From assembly GCA_009602735.1 (NCBI GenBank), contig WELA01006777.1, positions 322,818 to 343,822 on the forward strand: a stretch of DNA of 21,005 nt, written 5' to 3'. Within the stretch, counting starts at the first letter, position 1; each line of letters starts with the position of its first letter. Below the pieces are notes generated by a model. The model was not told the DNA's origin. It saw only the letters and a program-made list of their open reading frames with translations, and ran no database searches. The DNA comes from Mesotaenium endlicherianum. Its lineage: Eukaryota; Streptophyta; Zygnematophyceae; Zygnematales; Mesotaeniaceae. Below, one piece after another: positions 1-9,800 of the stretch. A program made the position numbers and the translations under genes.

Positions 1-35
1 GGGCGGGATGGTGGGCGGGAGGGAGGGAGGGAGGG
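1..35 (+). repeat. G-run cluster, (GGGA)n, potential G-quadruplex
   Basis: Eight GGG runs are separated by 1-5 nt (1-3, 5-7, 13-15, 17-19, 21-23, 25-27, 29-31, 33-35). This fits the G3+N1-7 rule for an intramolecular G-quadruplex on the sense strand, in intron DNA. It may be only a simple repeat. Confidence 0.75.
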
Positions 36-126
36 AGAGTGTGTGCGCGCAAGCGCTTGTTGGTGTGCTCAGTGCACGCGTGGTTGATCAGGTAGGCGTT
101 CTTACGACTCTGCGGTATCAGGGCAT

Positions 127-153
127 CTGCTGCTGCTGCTGCTGCTGCTGCTG
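127..153 (+). repeat. (CTG)9 microsatellite
   Basis: Nine perfect CTG units are followed directly by CAG. They lie in the intron before the first visible NRDE2 exon and are probably length-polymorphic. Confidence 0.9.
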
Positions 154-348
154 CAGGGGGTGGTGTGACGACGTGCTCACTGATCACCTCCGTGACAACT
201 CTACAGCAACCAGGTCCCACTGTAGCCACCCTCCGAATCAAGAATCCATCTAGCGCAACGGTGGTGCTCTCTTTGTCCAACAATCGTTTTGACACCCCTG
301 CCATCCCCCATGCCCGCCCGTGTGCCACTCGTCTCCCCTTTCTGGCAG

Positions 349-3300
349 CAGGAGCAGGCGGCCAGCCGGGCGGCGTCGCTCTTTCTGACGTACGCTGAGC
401 TGGAGCTCGCGCTCGCGCCCGCGCACGCCCCGCCCCCCCACGAACCCGAACCCGAACCTGATCACGCACCCCCCGCCCGGAGAGCCTCGTCGACTACCAG
501 CGGGTCCAGCAAACCCTCAAAGAGAAGGACTCAAGTGGCAGCACAAGCGGCAGCTGCAGCAGCAGCAGCAGCAGAAGCTGCATCAGCAGCAGCAATGGCA
601 GCAGCAGCAGCCGAAGCGGCAGCCGCCAGGCAGAGGGCCTTGCACATCCTGGCGTGCATGGGAGAGGGGGGGGCCTTCGTGCCCCTGCCATCGTCGTCTC
701 ATCAGCCGCGGCTGTCGGACGCGTCAAATCCTGCGGCTGCCGCCCAGGCTGCCGCCCAGGCAGAGGCCCCGCAGGTAGCGCAGACCGCGATCCTGCGGGC
801 CAGGAAGGGGTTCAGGGAGAAGCTGACAGCTGTCCGGGTGGCAACGCTGCGGGACGACCTGGACGAAGGGGCGGCCGCCACGGTGGCCTGCGCGGCGCTG
901 TTTGAGGAGCTCTCTGCTGGCGCCAGGTGTGCCGCCGAGGTCTTCGAGGACGCGCTCAGCTTTGGCCTCCCCGGTATACTGCCTGCCTACCTGTCTGTTT
1001 GCGTACCTGCCTGCCTGCTTCTTATTTGTGGGCTGAACCTGTCCCTCACAGTCACTCACACTTACACAGTGGCCCCACATTTTACCTCCGGGTGACATCC
1101 ACCATGACTACACTGTTGTTTGTAGAGTGATTGAATTATCGTCGCAATAGGAGAGAAGGAGAGGATCAGTACAAGAACAATTGGTCACTGTGTTGTTTCC
1201 AGCTGAATGCATTCCTTTTCGCACACCGAGGAGGCGTCGTCCTGCCTGTGGGTCGCACTGCCAGTACCTGCAGGCACGAATCAAACGGGGACTCTCCTCT
1301 GCATTGGCCTGTTGAGCACGACTGGCCGGTGGTTTGTCCCCTGTCAAGAACCGCTGTGACGTATCCGTTCACACCCGCAGGCAGGGCAGACAGAGTACAG
1401 CGGCTTCTCTGAAGTGCTCCCAAGAAGCTCCCCTCTCTTTCAATTCCTCCCACCACGCTGCAGTTGAGTTCCATCAGGACCTCAGTCTGCTGGTTTCTGT
1501 GCAGCCTCCCCCCGCGCGGATCGTCTCCCTGGCTCACGACACCTGGACGCGTGTTTACGTGCAGCGAATGTGCGTGCGTCTGTGCGTGTGCGTACAACTG
1601 TGTGTGCTGGTGCGTGTGCTTATTATGTGCCTTCCCTCGGACGTGCGGGGGGGAGAGGGGGGGGGGTTGTGCGTGTGCAGGCAGGAGGAGGCAGAGCTTG
1701 CAGCGGGAGCAGCTGTGCGTGCGTTACGCCCACATGCTGCTGCGTAACCTGCGCCAGATAAGGCCTGCGCTTGCGCGCCTGGCGCTGCTGCGCGCTCTCG
1801 CGGACTACCCCCACAGCGCCGCCTTGCTGGCGGCCCTTGTGCAGCTCCAAGCGCGCGCGCCCGCCCTCAGCACCCGCCTGCGCCGCCTCTTTGACGAATC
1901 TGCCGCCCGGTGAGACCGTGTGCTTGCCCGCGATTCCCCCTCGCCCTCCCCTGCACTCTCCCCCCCCCTCCCCCCCCGCTTCTCACCGCCACTTCCCCGC
2001 CTCGTGTGCGCCGGCCGCCCCCGCCGTACGTGCCGTGCCCCCTGCGCATGCTCGCCTGTGCCTGTGCCTGCCACCTGTCCGCCTTCGCTGGCCCTTGTGA
2101 CAAAAAAACCGGTGCTCCTGACCCTCCTCACATGCACGCCTTAGGCTCCGGGGCTCTGCCAGCTGTCGCTTGGTCGCAGCGTCGAGGCTGCGTAGCTTCT
2201 GAGGGGCGGGCCGTGGCGGGTGCCGGATGCCCTCCGCTGCTACTGCTGCAGCAGGCGCCGCTGCGAGTGGCGCAGGCGCTGTCTGTCGCTGTCTCTGTCT
2301 CGCCGCCTGGCCGTTACTGAAGCCGCCATCTCGTGCGGACTTTCGGGGCGTGTGAGCGTGTGTGCATGGACCGGTGGCTGCACGCGCCGCTGCCAACCAC
2401 ATGTGCCGGGGGACTCGAAGGCAGCCACAAGCAGCTGAGGGCAGGCGCTGCCTGTGTGGGCCTTGCGCCGCGGAAAACGGAACGCAGCATGTCCTGGCTC
2501 CCTGCGCACTAGAACGCGCGTGCATCACGAGAAATGGTGTCCTAAGAAGAGCATGCGTCACCTGACTGGGATCACACAAAACTCGACCCAGCGCACTTGC
2601 AACAAGCACTGCTGCACTGAAGGTGATCACGATAGCGTTACGCGATACGAATGCAAGCTCCGGTCGCGGAGGCGTAGGGCTCAATGACATCCACATGTCT
2701 TGCATCCTGCTCCGTGGCACTGACGGGGGTGCTGACGTGAACCTCTTGACTGCTGGATCTGACGATGCAATCGTATTACTACGCTATCTATTATGAAATT
2801 TTGGAGAACAGCGCCCTACTCACAAAGGGGTGCGAAAGAAGCAGTGTTGCTTGTCCGCCCGACACTCATCTGTGGCGAACAACTGAAGGCATATTCTTGT
2901 TGGCGGTGGTGCACAGGGCGCCATCTGTCGCAATCTGGGTGTACGCAGTTGCCGCCGAGATCGGACGCGTGGGCGCCGGCGCTCGCGTCCACTCGCTCCT
3001 GGAGCGCGCGCTCTCCTGCGACGCCACCTGTCACTCCGTGCTGCTGTGGCGCCTCTACCTCGCGTACGAGCTCCACGTGGCGAAGAAGCCCGAGTCCGCG
3101 CGCCAAGTCTTCTTCCGCGCCGTTCACATGTGCCCCTGGTGAGCACCAACCTTCCTGGTTCGGGTTGGGCCCCGGGAGGTTCCGTTTTCTTCGTGGGAAA
3201 CTGCTGTTGCTGCTGCTGTCAGCAGCGTTGCACCTGGGGGGGGGGCTGTTCCCACTCGAGGAGCTTCTGCTGCTGTCAGCAGCGTTGCTCCGGGGGGGTT

Positions 3301-4291
3301 CCACTTGCGCTCAAGAAGATGCTGCTGCTGCAATCTGCGACGCTGCTGTCACTTGTAGAGCTGCAGTTGGCCACATCAGTCGCATGAGCCACTTACTTCA
3401 GGGTCGAGACCCAATATGAGCACTAATGTCACAAACACATCACAATTTGAGGTGTAGCCATAGCGATGCTGAGGGAGAGCTGCGTTGGGGCGTAAGCAGC
3501 GCGCGCACGTTGAGAGTGCTGATGCGCCCGCGGTAGGCGCAGGGCCCTGACAGACCGTAGATTGCTGCCAAGTGTCTCTCTCTCAGTCCAATCAGGATGG
3601 GAGCTCCCCCCAACTGGCTAGCCGGGGATCATTCTTGGGCTCGCGCTTGCAGCAGCGTACGCGCTGCCACATGGCTGCTCACCGTGGTCCTTGAAAGGCA
3701 CAGAAATTTGGCACGAACAAGTGCGTGCAAGATGTAATGGAGTTCATAAGTGTGAGGGAATGATTGTACCATGTCCAATAAGGCCATCCTGAGGGCTCCT
3801 TTGCCTGCTCTGCTGGTGGCCTCCTCCTGCGCTCAACAGCCGGCAGGTTTGAAGAGGCTCTTACGCGCCCGCCCTCGCTGCCTGCCTGCCGGAGCTCCCG
3901 GCACCCTCACACCTCTCTTACCTTTCTTCTCTCCCTGCCTCTCTCCCTCCCTTCCTATCTCTCCCTCCCTCCCTCCCTCCCTCCCTCCAGCTCTGTTGTT
4001 TCCTCCCTCTTTCCTCCTCTCCCCTTCCCTTTCTCTCCCCCCCTCCACCTCTCCCGCCCTCTCCCTTCTCTCCCCCTCTCTCTGAGCATAACGCTTGCGT
4101 TGGCGGGCGGGGCTGGCAGGTCCAAGGAGCTGTGGCTGGACGGCTTCCGGCAGCTCAATGGCGTGCTCAGCGGGAAGGAGCAGAGCGAGCTGGCGGACAT
4201 CATGCGCGAGAAGGAGCTGCGCGTGCGCACCGACATCTACGAGATTCTGCTGCAGGATGCGGAGGACAGCATGCCTCGCCGCCTGGACTAG
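349..4291 (+). CDS. NRDE2: NRDE2 homologue, C-terminal part, four exons (5' partial)
   Basis: Exons 349-973, 1681-1909, 2917-3138 and 4120-4291 (stop TAG 4289-4291) splice into 415 codons. Every junction has GT..AG borders and the phases agree (1, 2, 2), which is strong support because the boundaries were chosen from consensus sites independently. The last two exons carry the family hallmarks: HAT-type helices with LLWRLYLAYE, ARQVFFRAVHMCPW split over the intron as W, then SKELWLDGF and the near-terminal ELRVRTDIYEILLQD. Exon two holds RYAHMLLRNL and TRLRRLFDESAAR. NRDE2 is a nuclear HAT-repeat protein that partners the RNA helicase MTR4 and affects exosome-linked RNA surveillance, splicing and nuclear RNAi; this role is family knowledge. 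Full NRDE2 proteins are much longer, so upstream exons lie outside the window. The first exon starts after a TTTCTGGCAG acceptor (348), or 3 nt later. It includes an alanine-rich insertion. The 973/1681 junction is the least certain. Confidence 0.85.
532..633 (+). repeat. GCA/CAG-rich coding tract giving an alanine-rich insertion in NRDE2
   Basis: Within the first visible exon, GCA/GCG codons (CAG repeats read in the alanine frame) encode about 34 residues that are mostly Ala with scattered Gln, Glu, Ser and Met. The tract separates the preceding HAT-like segment from ARQRALHILACMGEGG. It looks like a low-complexity expansion in a loop rather than part of the helical repeat. Confidence 0.8.
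974..1680 (+). other. NRDE2 intron (707 nt)
   Basis: The donor is CCG|GTATAC and the acceptor is GTGTGCAG|GC. The intron includes a TGCG/TGTG-rich alternating purine-pyrimidine stretch at about 1550-1620, which could form Z-DNA, and G-runs at 1645-1667. No additional exon is supported inside it. Confidence 0.65.
1910..2916 (+). other. NRDE2 intron (1007 nt)
   Basis: The donor is CG|GTGAGA and the acceptor is GCACAG|G. The phase-2 ends rejoin exactly to an Arg codon. The 5' third is C-rich (CCCCTCC runs around 1958-1980). Open frames within it are GC-rich shadows without recognisable protein features. Confidence 0.75.
3171..3352 (+). repeat. Three degenerate ~60-bp minisatellite units in the last NRDE2 intron
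   Basis: Units at about 3171-3231, 3232-3289 and 3290-3352 each run from a C/G-run and GGTTCC-like core, through a GAAG/GAGG segment, to a CTGCTG block. The first two end in the same TCAGCAGCGTTGC string; in the third this part is diverged. CTGCTG followed by CAGCAG makes each unit self-complementary. Confidence 0.7.
3935..4085 (+). repeat. Long CT-rich (CCCT)n tract upstream of the last NRDE2 acceptor
   Basis: About 150 nt of almost pure C/T include tandem CTCC/CCTC units around 3960-3990 and end about 35 nt before the acceptor of the last exon. As RNA it is an extended polypyrimidine tract; as DNA it can form a triplex, or a G-quadruplex on the opposite strand. Confidence 0.8.
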
Positions 4292-6458
4292 GAGACGAAG
4301 GAGTATAGGCTGGCAGGCTCCGCCCCTGGCACCTGGCAGGAGGGGCAGGAGGGTTCTCTACTGGTGCCGTTTTCTTAGGGCTCCTCTTTGCTTTTCTTCC
4401 TTGACATGTGGACGGGGCTCAGCATGCCACCTCTGCGGTGTTTCTGTCTCTTTCGCTCGGCTGGTTGTGGGACATTTGTGAGAAACCGTATGATTCACTC
4501 CTTCTGGCGGCGCCCAGTGGTGCCTGCCATCATGGTGACCCCGATACGATGTTTTCCCCATACGAGGTCTCCCTTTCAGAACGACGCGACTGTGCACTAA
4601 TCTTCTGAACAGCTGTCTGCTGAAAACTCCTACTTGGCTTCAGCATGGTGCAACGATGGCAAGTACCCGCCCTTGCCCCCAAGTGTTATAAGTGTAATAG
4701 GAGAAGAATCTTCTACAGATGTATACCGAACTCAAGCATCTCCGCTATGGCTGATTGTCGGGGTGGCAGGGTGTTTACTCCTTCCGGGTATTGCTTGATG
4801 CTGAAGGAGCCTTAGGCCTGGCTGCTTAAGGGCCGGGCTGCAAAGCTGTTGGAGCAGATATCGCAGATCCAGACTGTAGAAAGCGAAATATGACCTTTTA
4901 AGTAATTCAATACTTCCCCCCTTCAAGCCAGGCTCTGGTTGTAAGCTATGAACAAGCTCGATGCATATGTGATATATCCAAATTTCGTATCTTCTAAGTA
5001 ACACACATATGTGCTATGTCGATCGTTGTGATGTCGTTACCTTCCCATGAGGTAAACCTTGAACTCTTATTTTATGGCCCTACTCTTATTAGTGAAAGCC
5101 TAGCTTGATTGATGCATCATAACTGCTGAGTTTGGTGAATGATGCCTGAGAACGGTTAAGTAACTAGTCAAATTTTATATCACAGCAAACTGTATGACCA
5201 TTGGAGGCATGAAGTCAGCAAATTTACCCTTGATACTAGAGCAGCAATGAGGACGCCGCTGATCCTTATATTTGCCCTTCATCAGCGTCTATATCTGCCG
5301 GCTGTTACAACTTTGAATCCTTTGACACAAGATTAACTGCAATCATCAATACCAGCTAGCTTGAATTTCAATGCTAAAAGGTACGGGGGAAGCCCACATG
5401 TTGATGGAATCCACATCCTTCAATTTGTGAAGGATGTACATTACCGAAAGACCGTTTTTTTTCTAACTGACAATATCACCTAATAGCCGTGGTCAATTTT
5501 TTCGCAAACATGAAAAGCGTCTGGCTATCAATAATTTGCTGCATGTGACTCGTGCAAAAGTATATATCCATGCTGGTGCTGCATGGCCCAACAGGCCTTG
5601 TACCTACCTGTGCGTCTTGCAGAAGAGGACACAGTGCAGTTCTCCCTCTCAATCCTTGTAGCCTGCCAATGGCTTAGTTGCCTTCTTCAAGTAAGTGCTC
5701 CTTCCAGGATCGGCAGGATCAACGGGCCAATGCACAGCAGCTATAAGCAGTTTGCTGATGGCATCCACATGGAAACCATGCATGCATACTCTACAGTTAG
5801 TCGTGCTCTATGTCGCTGACCCAAATTGGTCAACGAGAGTTCAATGAATATGTTTGGTGCATTTTAAGCATGCAAGCAAAAGGTATGGAAGCTTCTCCCT
5901 CGCAAGACGTAAAAAAGTAATGTGGCACTGCTCACTTGCAAGGGGCCATAAGCAGATTCGTGTATGTTCTTTACCTTGGTATAAAAATGAACTCAGCTGC
6001 TTGGTACGCTACAGCTACGAGTAGAAGGAAAAACAGGGCTCCTTCCTTGGACACCGAAACTACACACTACATAGCCACTTCCGAGTCCCATGTGGTGTTC
6101 ACATTCATTACTTTGCACGTGACATGCATTTTCATGTGCATATATCAAAGATACCTTGCCATACTGGCCACCTTGGGCTAATGTTGCGCTCTTTTTGACC
6201 ATGAGCAGAGATGCATCCTTAGCGTGGGCATACAAAGTCATACAACTCCTATAATATACTCTTCACACGAGTCTGAAAGGAATTATTAACTGCAAGAATG
6301 TTTCACGCATTGTCAAGAGATGCTGTATTACACATCTAATATACAGTTTTCAATTGCAGATTAATTGCATAAAAAACACCGAGAAGATAGGGAAAGTCAC
6401 TTGGAAGTGTAAAAATGACCAGTTGTATATATATGGTGCAACTGCGTGATAGCTACAA
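4292..6458. other. Intergenic region, including the NRDE2 3' UTR; no gene seen
   Basis: Base composition falls from GC-rich to AT-rich after about 4600. Open frames here (for example 4732-5004 minus, 5583-5819 plus, 5936-6181 plus) are short and lack recognisable motifs. No RNA gene or clear TE border was recognised. I saw no canonical AATAAA close to the NRDE2 stop, so its 3' end is undefined. Confidence 0.5.
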
Positions 6459-6515
6459 CTCCCTAAGCAAGGGAGGTCATAGCTGCAACCCTCATACTGT
6501 AGGGTTGGAGCTATG
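6459..6515. other. Two adjacent inverted repeats (hairpins), probably in the 3' UTR of the minus-strand gene
   Basis: The first hairpin has arms CTCCCT (6459-6464) and AGGGAG (6470-6475) with a 5-nt loop. The second has 15-nt arms at 6478-6492 and 6501-6515 with one mismatch and an 8-nt loop. They lie 430-490 nt past the stop codon of the gene ending at 6946. The function is unknown; a small MITE remnant is an alternative. Confidence 0.6.
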
Positions 6516-6945
6516 ATGTGGAATTTATGATGGCTAATGCTGCGTAGCAAACAAGCTGTATAGATGTTCCAGACCTACAATAACAAATGACCTCGTGCAA
6601 GGCCTTTATGCAAGCCATGCTACATCTTGTCACAGATGGGACTGCCTGAACCTGGCAAAAAAATATGAGGCAGCCACACTGCCAAAGGCAGAGGGGTAGC
6701 TGACACCCTTCCTGTACGACCTACACCTGATGTACAACTAACAGGTTACTTTCCGCCAGCAGTTGCTGCCACCTCAATACTCAACCTACCTGAGATTCAC
6801 TATACACACCAAGAGGGAAGGATCTCTGAAGCACAATAAATGGTATACAAGGCGACCCAAAGCTCTACACACCCATCCCAGGCATTCAGAGAAGCCTTTC
6901 ATATTATATAACCACCAAAGGTAAGTTGCACTCTGAAGGGTAGCC

Positions 6946-8451
6946 CTAACAGACAAGCTGAGCTGCACTAATATGTGCTTCAAAATCCTCCTGTGATGGC
7001 AAATTAATGCCTCCCAAGTCTAAATCATTCCCAATTGTGGAGGCAGACCAGTCAACCGGCGATTGCTTTCTTGCAAAACTCTGCTGCTGTTGCTTCTTTT
7101 GTACAGAATCAAATGGGCGCCAAAGACCTCCTTCCACATACACTCCCCTCGGGAGATATTGTTCCTCCATGGCTTCAGCCTCCTTTTCTGGGAAATCATG
7201 CACACCCTTGGGAGACGAGTCGGAAGACTTGCCAGAGTACAAATTATTGGGAGGCGTGGCCAAGTGCAAACGAGGCCTGCTGTCTTCGTTGCCCACTGGC
7301 TTCCAGCCCCCATTCACACTCACCCCCTTCAACCCTCCATGCATCTCCCGAAGCAGCTGGTGCTGCTGCTGCTGCTGCAGATGCAGTTGCAGAAGAGTGT
7401 AGTCCTGCTGCTGACTGTAGGACTTAAGGGATGCCTGACTAAGGCCCTGCTTCGAACCTTGCCAGCTCTGCTGCTGTGCTCCCCATGTAGCTTCTGCTTG
7501 GTACTGACTGATAGCATACATTTGCTCCTCCTGCAGTTGCTGAAGCCTCAGCTGCAGCAAATTCTGCTGATGCTCCTTTAGACTGAGATGTTGAAGCTGC
7601 TGCTGTACAAGGTTCTGCTCTCTAACATATTGTTCCTGAGCAATTGCCCCGTGCTTACCACGTGATCCTTCAACAAAGTCAGTGGGTGAAAGCGAACGGG
7701 GTCCATGCAACCAAGTGCTGTTCCCGTGATCCATCATAACATCGGACTGGGAAGAAGAAGAAAAAGCATGATTCCTGTACATCTCAGATCCGTAACGTTC
7801 TCTTGGGATTTGCCGAACTCCAGAAGGCAAATTCTGTCTCAAATGGTCAGGGGACCGCCTGCTCCTCATGTGCGAAGCAGATACTGAATGTCCGACGGCA
7901 TCCGGCAGATTCAGTAGAGGGTAAGAGCTTCCACTCGTGGGCAGCAGGTCTGCAGAACCTCGTCTATGCCCACTATCACGCCCCTGCTGAAGTTGCTGAC
8001 TTGGGTAACCATCCTGTACATGACCTTGAGGGCCTGTCAGAACATTTGAACCTCTAGAATATCTCTGAGAGCTCAACAAGCCAGTATCCTGAGACCTCGT
8101 GATCCTTTCATGGCCAAAGGTCCTAGACGCCAGGCCGCTTGAGGATGATGGAGGTCCCGAGGACCAATTTTGACTTCTCTCTCTTTCCAACCCCTGGAGA
8201 CCACCGGAACTTCTTGCCCTCATCCTTTCTGGAAAGTGCAACAGACCTGGAAGAGATTCTGTTTCCTGTGCAAGAGGCAGGCGAAGTAAACCAGGACTGT
8301 TGTTCCTCAGGGGTGGCGAACTCAAATCTAGCTGTCGACTGAACTTGGGAGAAGATATATGGCTCCCAGTTTCTTCACCAGCCCGTCCTGAAGATCTCTG
8401 AGAAACTCTCTTCTGGTGTGAAGGATAAATGTAGATAGAGTCTGAAGGCAT
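6946..8451 (-). CDS. Uncharacterised Ser/Gln-rich plant protein
   Basis: An open frame of 501 codons runs from ATG at 8451 to a TAG stop at 6946-6948. The frame stays open upstream to 8535, but only through a non-ATG codon. An acceptor-like tract, TTTTTGTTCTCGCCTTCTAG on the minus strand, ends near 8474, so an upstream exon may add residues. The N-terminal two thirds are disordered-looking, rich in Ser, Arg, Pro and Gly. A Gln/Leu-rich helical stretch of roughly 100 residues follows (about residues 270-370 from this Met), with QQQQQ-type runs that could form a coiled coil or a prion-like surface. The C terminus is different and may be a conserved module: LPRGVYVEGGLWRPFDSV, then DLGGINLPSQEDFEAHI close to the end. 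No catalytic motif, signal peptide or membrane segment is seen. I do not recognise the family; a nuclear or RNA-associated scaffold is only a guess from composition. Confidence 0.7.
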   Translation of the reverse strand: MPSDSIYIYPSHQKRVSQRSSGRAGEETGSHISSPKFSRQLDLSSPPLRNNSPGLLRLPLAQETESLPGLLHFPERMRARSSGGLQGLERERSQNWSSGPPSSSSGLASRTFGHERITRSQDTGLLSSQRYSRGSNVLTGPQGHVQDGYPSQQLQQGRDSGHRRGSADLLPTSGSSYPLLNLPDAVGHSVSASHMRSRRSPDHLRQNLPSGVRQIPRERYGSEMYRNHAFSSSSQSDVMMDHGNSTWLHGPRSLSPTDFVEGSRGKHGAIAQEQYVREQNLVQQQLQHLSLKEHQQNLLQLRLQQLQEEQMYAISQYQAEATWGAQQQSWQGSKQGLSQASLKSYSQQQDYTLLQLHLQQQQQHQLLREMHGGLKGVSVNGGWKPVGNEDSRPRLHLATPPNNLYSGKSSDSSPKGVHDFPEKEAEAMEEQYLPRGVYVEGGLWRPFDSVQKKQQQQSFARKQSPVDWSASTIGNDLDLGGINLPSQEDFEAHISAAQLVC

Positions 8452-9800
8452 GCCTCCCCGCTTCCAAATAACGCTAGAAGGCGAGAACAAAAACTGTCCG
8501 ATGCTGTGTGAAATCCCTAATTGGCGCCGCACCAAGCAATAACGGATTGTCTACCTCCGGATGTCAGTGGGCAACAAGTCGCACCAGCGTTGCTCATTTA
8601 TTTCACCTGCTCTCTGAATGCGTTCCGCGTTGAGAACTTCCATCAGGTGAAGACGGGGCGTACCTTCCTAGAAATCGCGAGAGATTTCTGTCGCAGAGGC
8701 TTCTGTCACCACTTAACGAGGTCGCCGATGAGAGCCTCGTCGATAATATCGCATACTACCGACAATTCGAGAAGGAAAAAATCAAAGGTTCTCATCGTCA
8801 AACCACACGTTTTTGAGTTGTCAATGAGCACATCCGTTCAAGGCCGCCAGATATCGCTGGATATTGCGATGGTGGCATGTGCTAGAAACAGGTCGAGCCC
8901 CTCCTTGCCAGCTTGTGAACAGTTGCCAATATCTGAGTAATAGTGAATCTCAACAGATACGAAGTAAATCATGACTGCGGCAGATGAGCTTACCTCTTGG
9001 TGACTTTTGGTGGCTGGTAGAGCGTCGTTTCTTACGCGTGACCATGGATGACTCGGTATTCGAGTTACGTCCAACCGCAAAAATCCAGCCCGAGTCGGGC
9101 TTTGAAGGACAGCTTGAACTGGCGTGAACAATAAAAGCCCGGGTGGCAGGCTGCAGGCTGCAGCTCGAGCAAGCTTCAGGCCTGGGACCTAGGCCAGCAT
9201 CGATTTGGTCCCGAGGGACTCCCGACCAGGATTCGTGATTTTACGGAGATGGCCGGGACACAGGGACAAGCCTGACTACTAGGCACTTGCCAATGATCGG
9301 AGGGACTTGAGCAACCGGCGAATCACGATTCACAACCCATATTTTCTCCTTCAAAATCATGAATGTACCGCGGATCACTGTGCATCGCAATGAGCTCAAA
9401 TTGTCGTGTAAGAGATTTACAAGTTTCACTAATAATATCTCGAGACTCGGGACTGTGAAAGGGACTCGGGAGTCGGGGAGTCTGGAGTCGGAACTCGTCG
9501 TGACTGGAGTCTGGACTCTGGACAGCAACTGGACAGAAGTTGGACATCAATGGCTTCTTAGCTGAGGGTCTAGACGGCCCACCTGCCCTTCACTGCCGTA
9601 CAGCGTAGACACACAGCACCAAAGAGTGCCGAAGGGGTAGCCGAATCTGGCCGAATCAAGCCAATTTTGTCATACTAACCAACACTAACCAGCTATAGGC
9701 TGAAGCGCGACAGACAGTGCGTGCGAGTAGCCAGTCGAAGCGTGAGAACGCACCTAGTCTCAAGCGTGTGAATAAAAAAAGAGGTCTACTATGAACACGT
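8452..9800. other. 5' flank of the Ser/Gln-rich gene and degenerate simple-repeat DNA; no other gene seen
   Basis: The region includes a 15-bp palindrome at 9087-9101 (AGCCCGAGTCGGGCT) and a cluster of GACTC/GAGTC words at 9430-9540. The promoter and any 5' UTR exons of the minus-strand gene should lie here, but no TATA box could be assigned with confidence. Confidence 0.4.
8994..9045 (-). other. Possible 5' coding exon of the Ser/Gln-rich gene
   Basis: On the minus strand an ATG at 9045 opens 17 basic codons (beginning MVTRKKRRSTSH) that run into a strong donor, AGAG|GTAAGC, at 8994/8993. The phase (1) does not fit the best acceptor near 8474 in the main frame, so at least one further small exon, or UTR splicing, would be needed. 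Low confidence. Confidence 0.25.

Larger units (their letters stand above)
1..348 (+). other. Intron (3' part) upstream of the first visible NRDE2 exon
   Basis: No convincing coding exon is seen here. The stretch ends in a pyrimidine-rich tract and CAG acceptor at 346-348. It contains a G-run cluster at 1-35 and a CTG microsatellite at 127-153. It is taken as intron because the exon starting at 349 has no plausible start codon of its own and the NRDE2 family is longer at the N terminus. Confidence 0.6.
3139..4119 (+). other. NRDE2 last intron (981 nt)
   Basis: The donor is CTG|GTGAGC and the acceptor is GGCTGGCAG|G. The split Trp codon (TG|G) inside the conserved CPWSKELW motif is restored exactly. 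The intron carries a CTG-rich minisatellite near its start and a long CT-rich tract close to the acceptor. Confidence 0.85.

Noticed and set aside
289..1095. Single open frame taken as a complete 268-aa gene
   Set aside because: The real coding part starts after the acceptor at 348 and ends at the donor at 973; the sequence past 973 is intron, and the homology and phase fit NRDE2 exons.
3955..4236. Minus-strand open frame over the CT-rich tract and last NRDE2 exon
   Set aside because: It is a shadow of low-complexity DNA and of the plus-strand exon, with Arg/Gly/Glu-rich repeat translation and no motifs.
4732..5004. Minus-strand 90-aa open frame
   Set aside because: Short, no recognisable motif, no splice or promoter context; expected by chance in this composition.
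9087..9101. Perfect 15-bp palindrome as a terminator or operator
   Set aside because: Single short GC palindrome in eukaryotic intergenic DNA next to degenerate GACTC repeats; no T-run or regulatory context.
8838..9131. Minus-strand 97-aa open frame upstream of the Ser/Gln-rich gene
   Set aside because: Overlaps the probable promoter/5' exon region in a different frame and shows no motif; kept only as a note on possible 5' exons.
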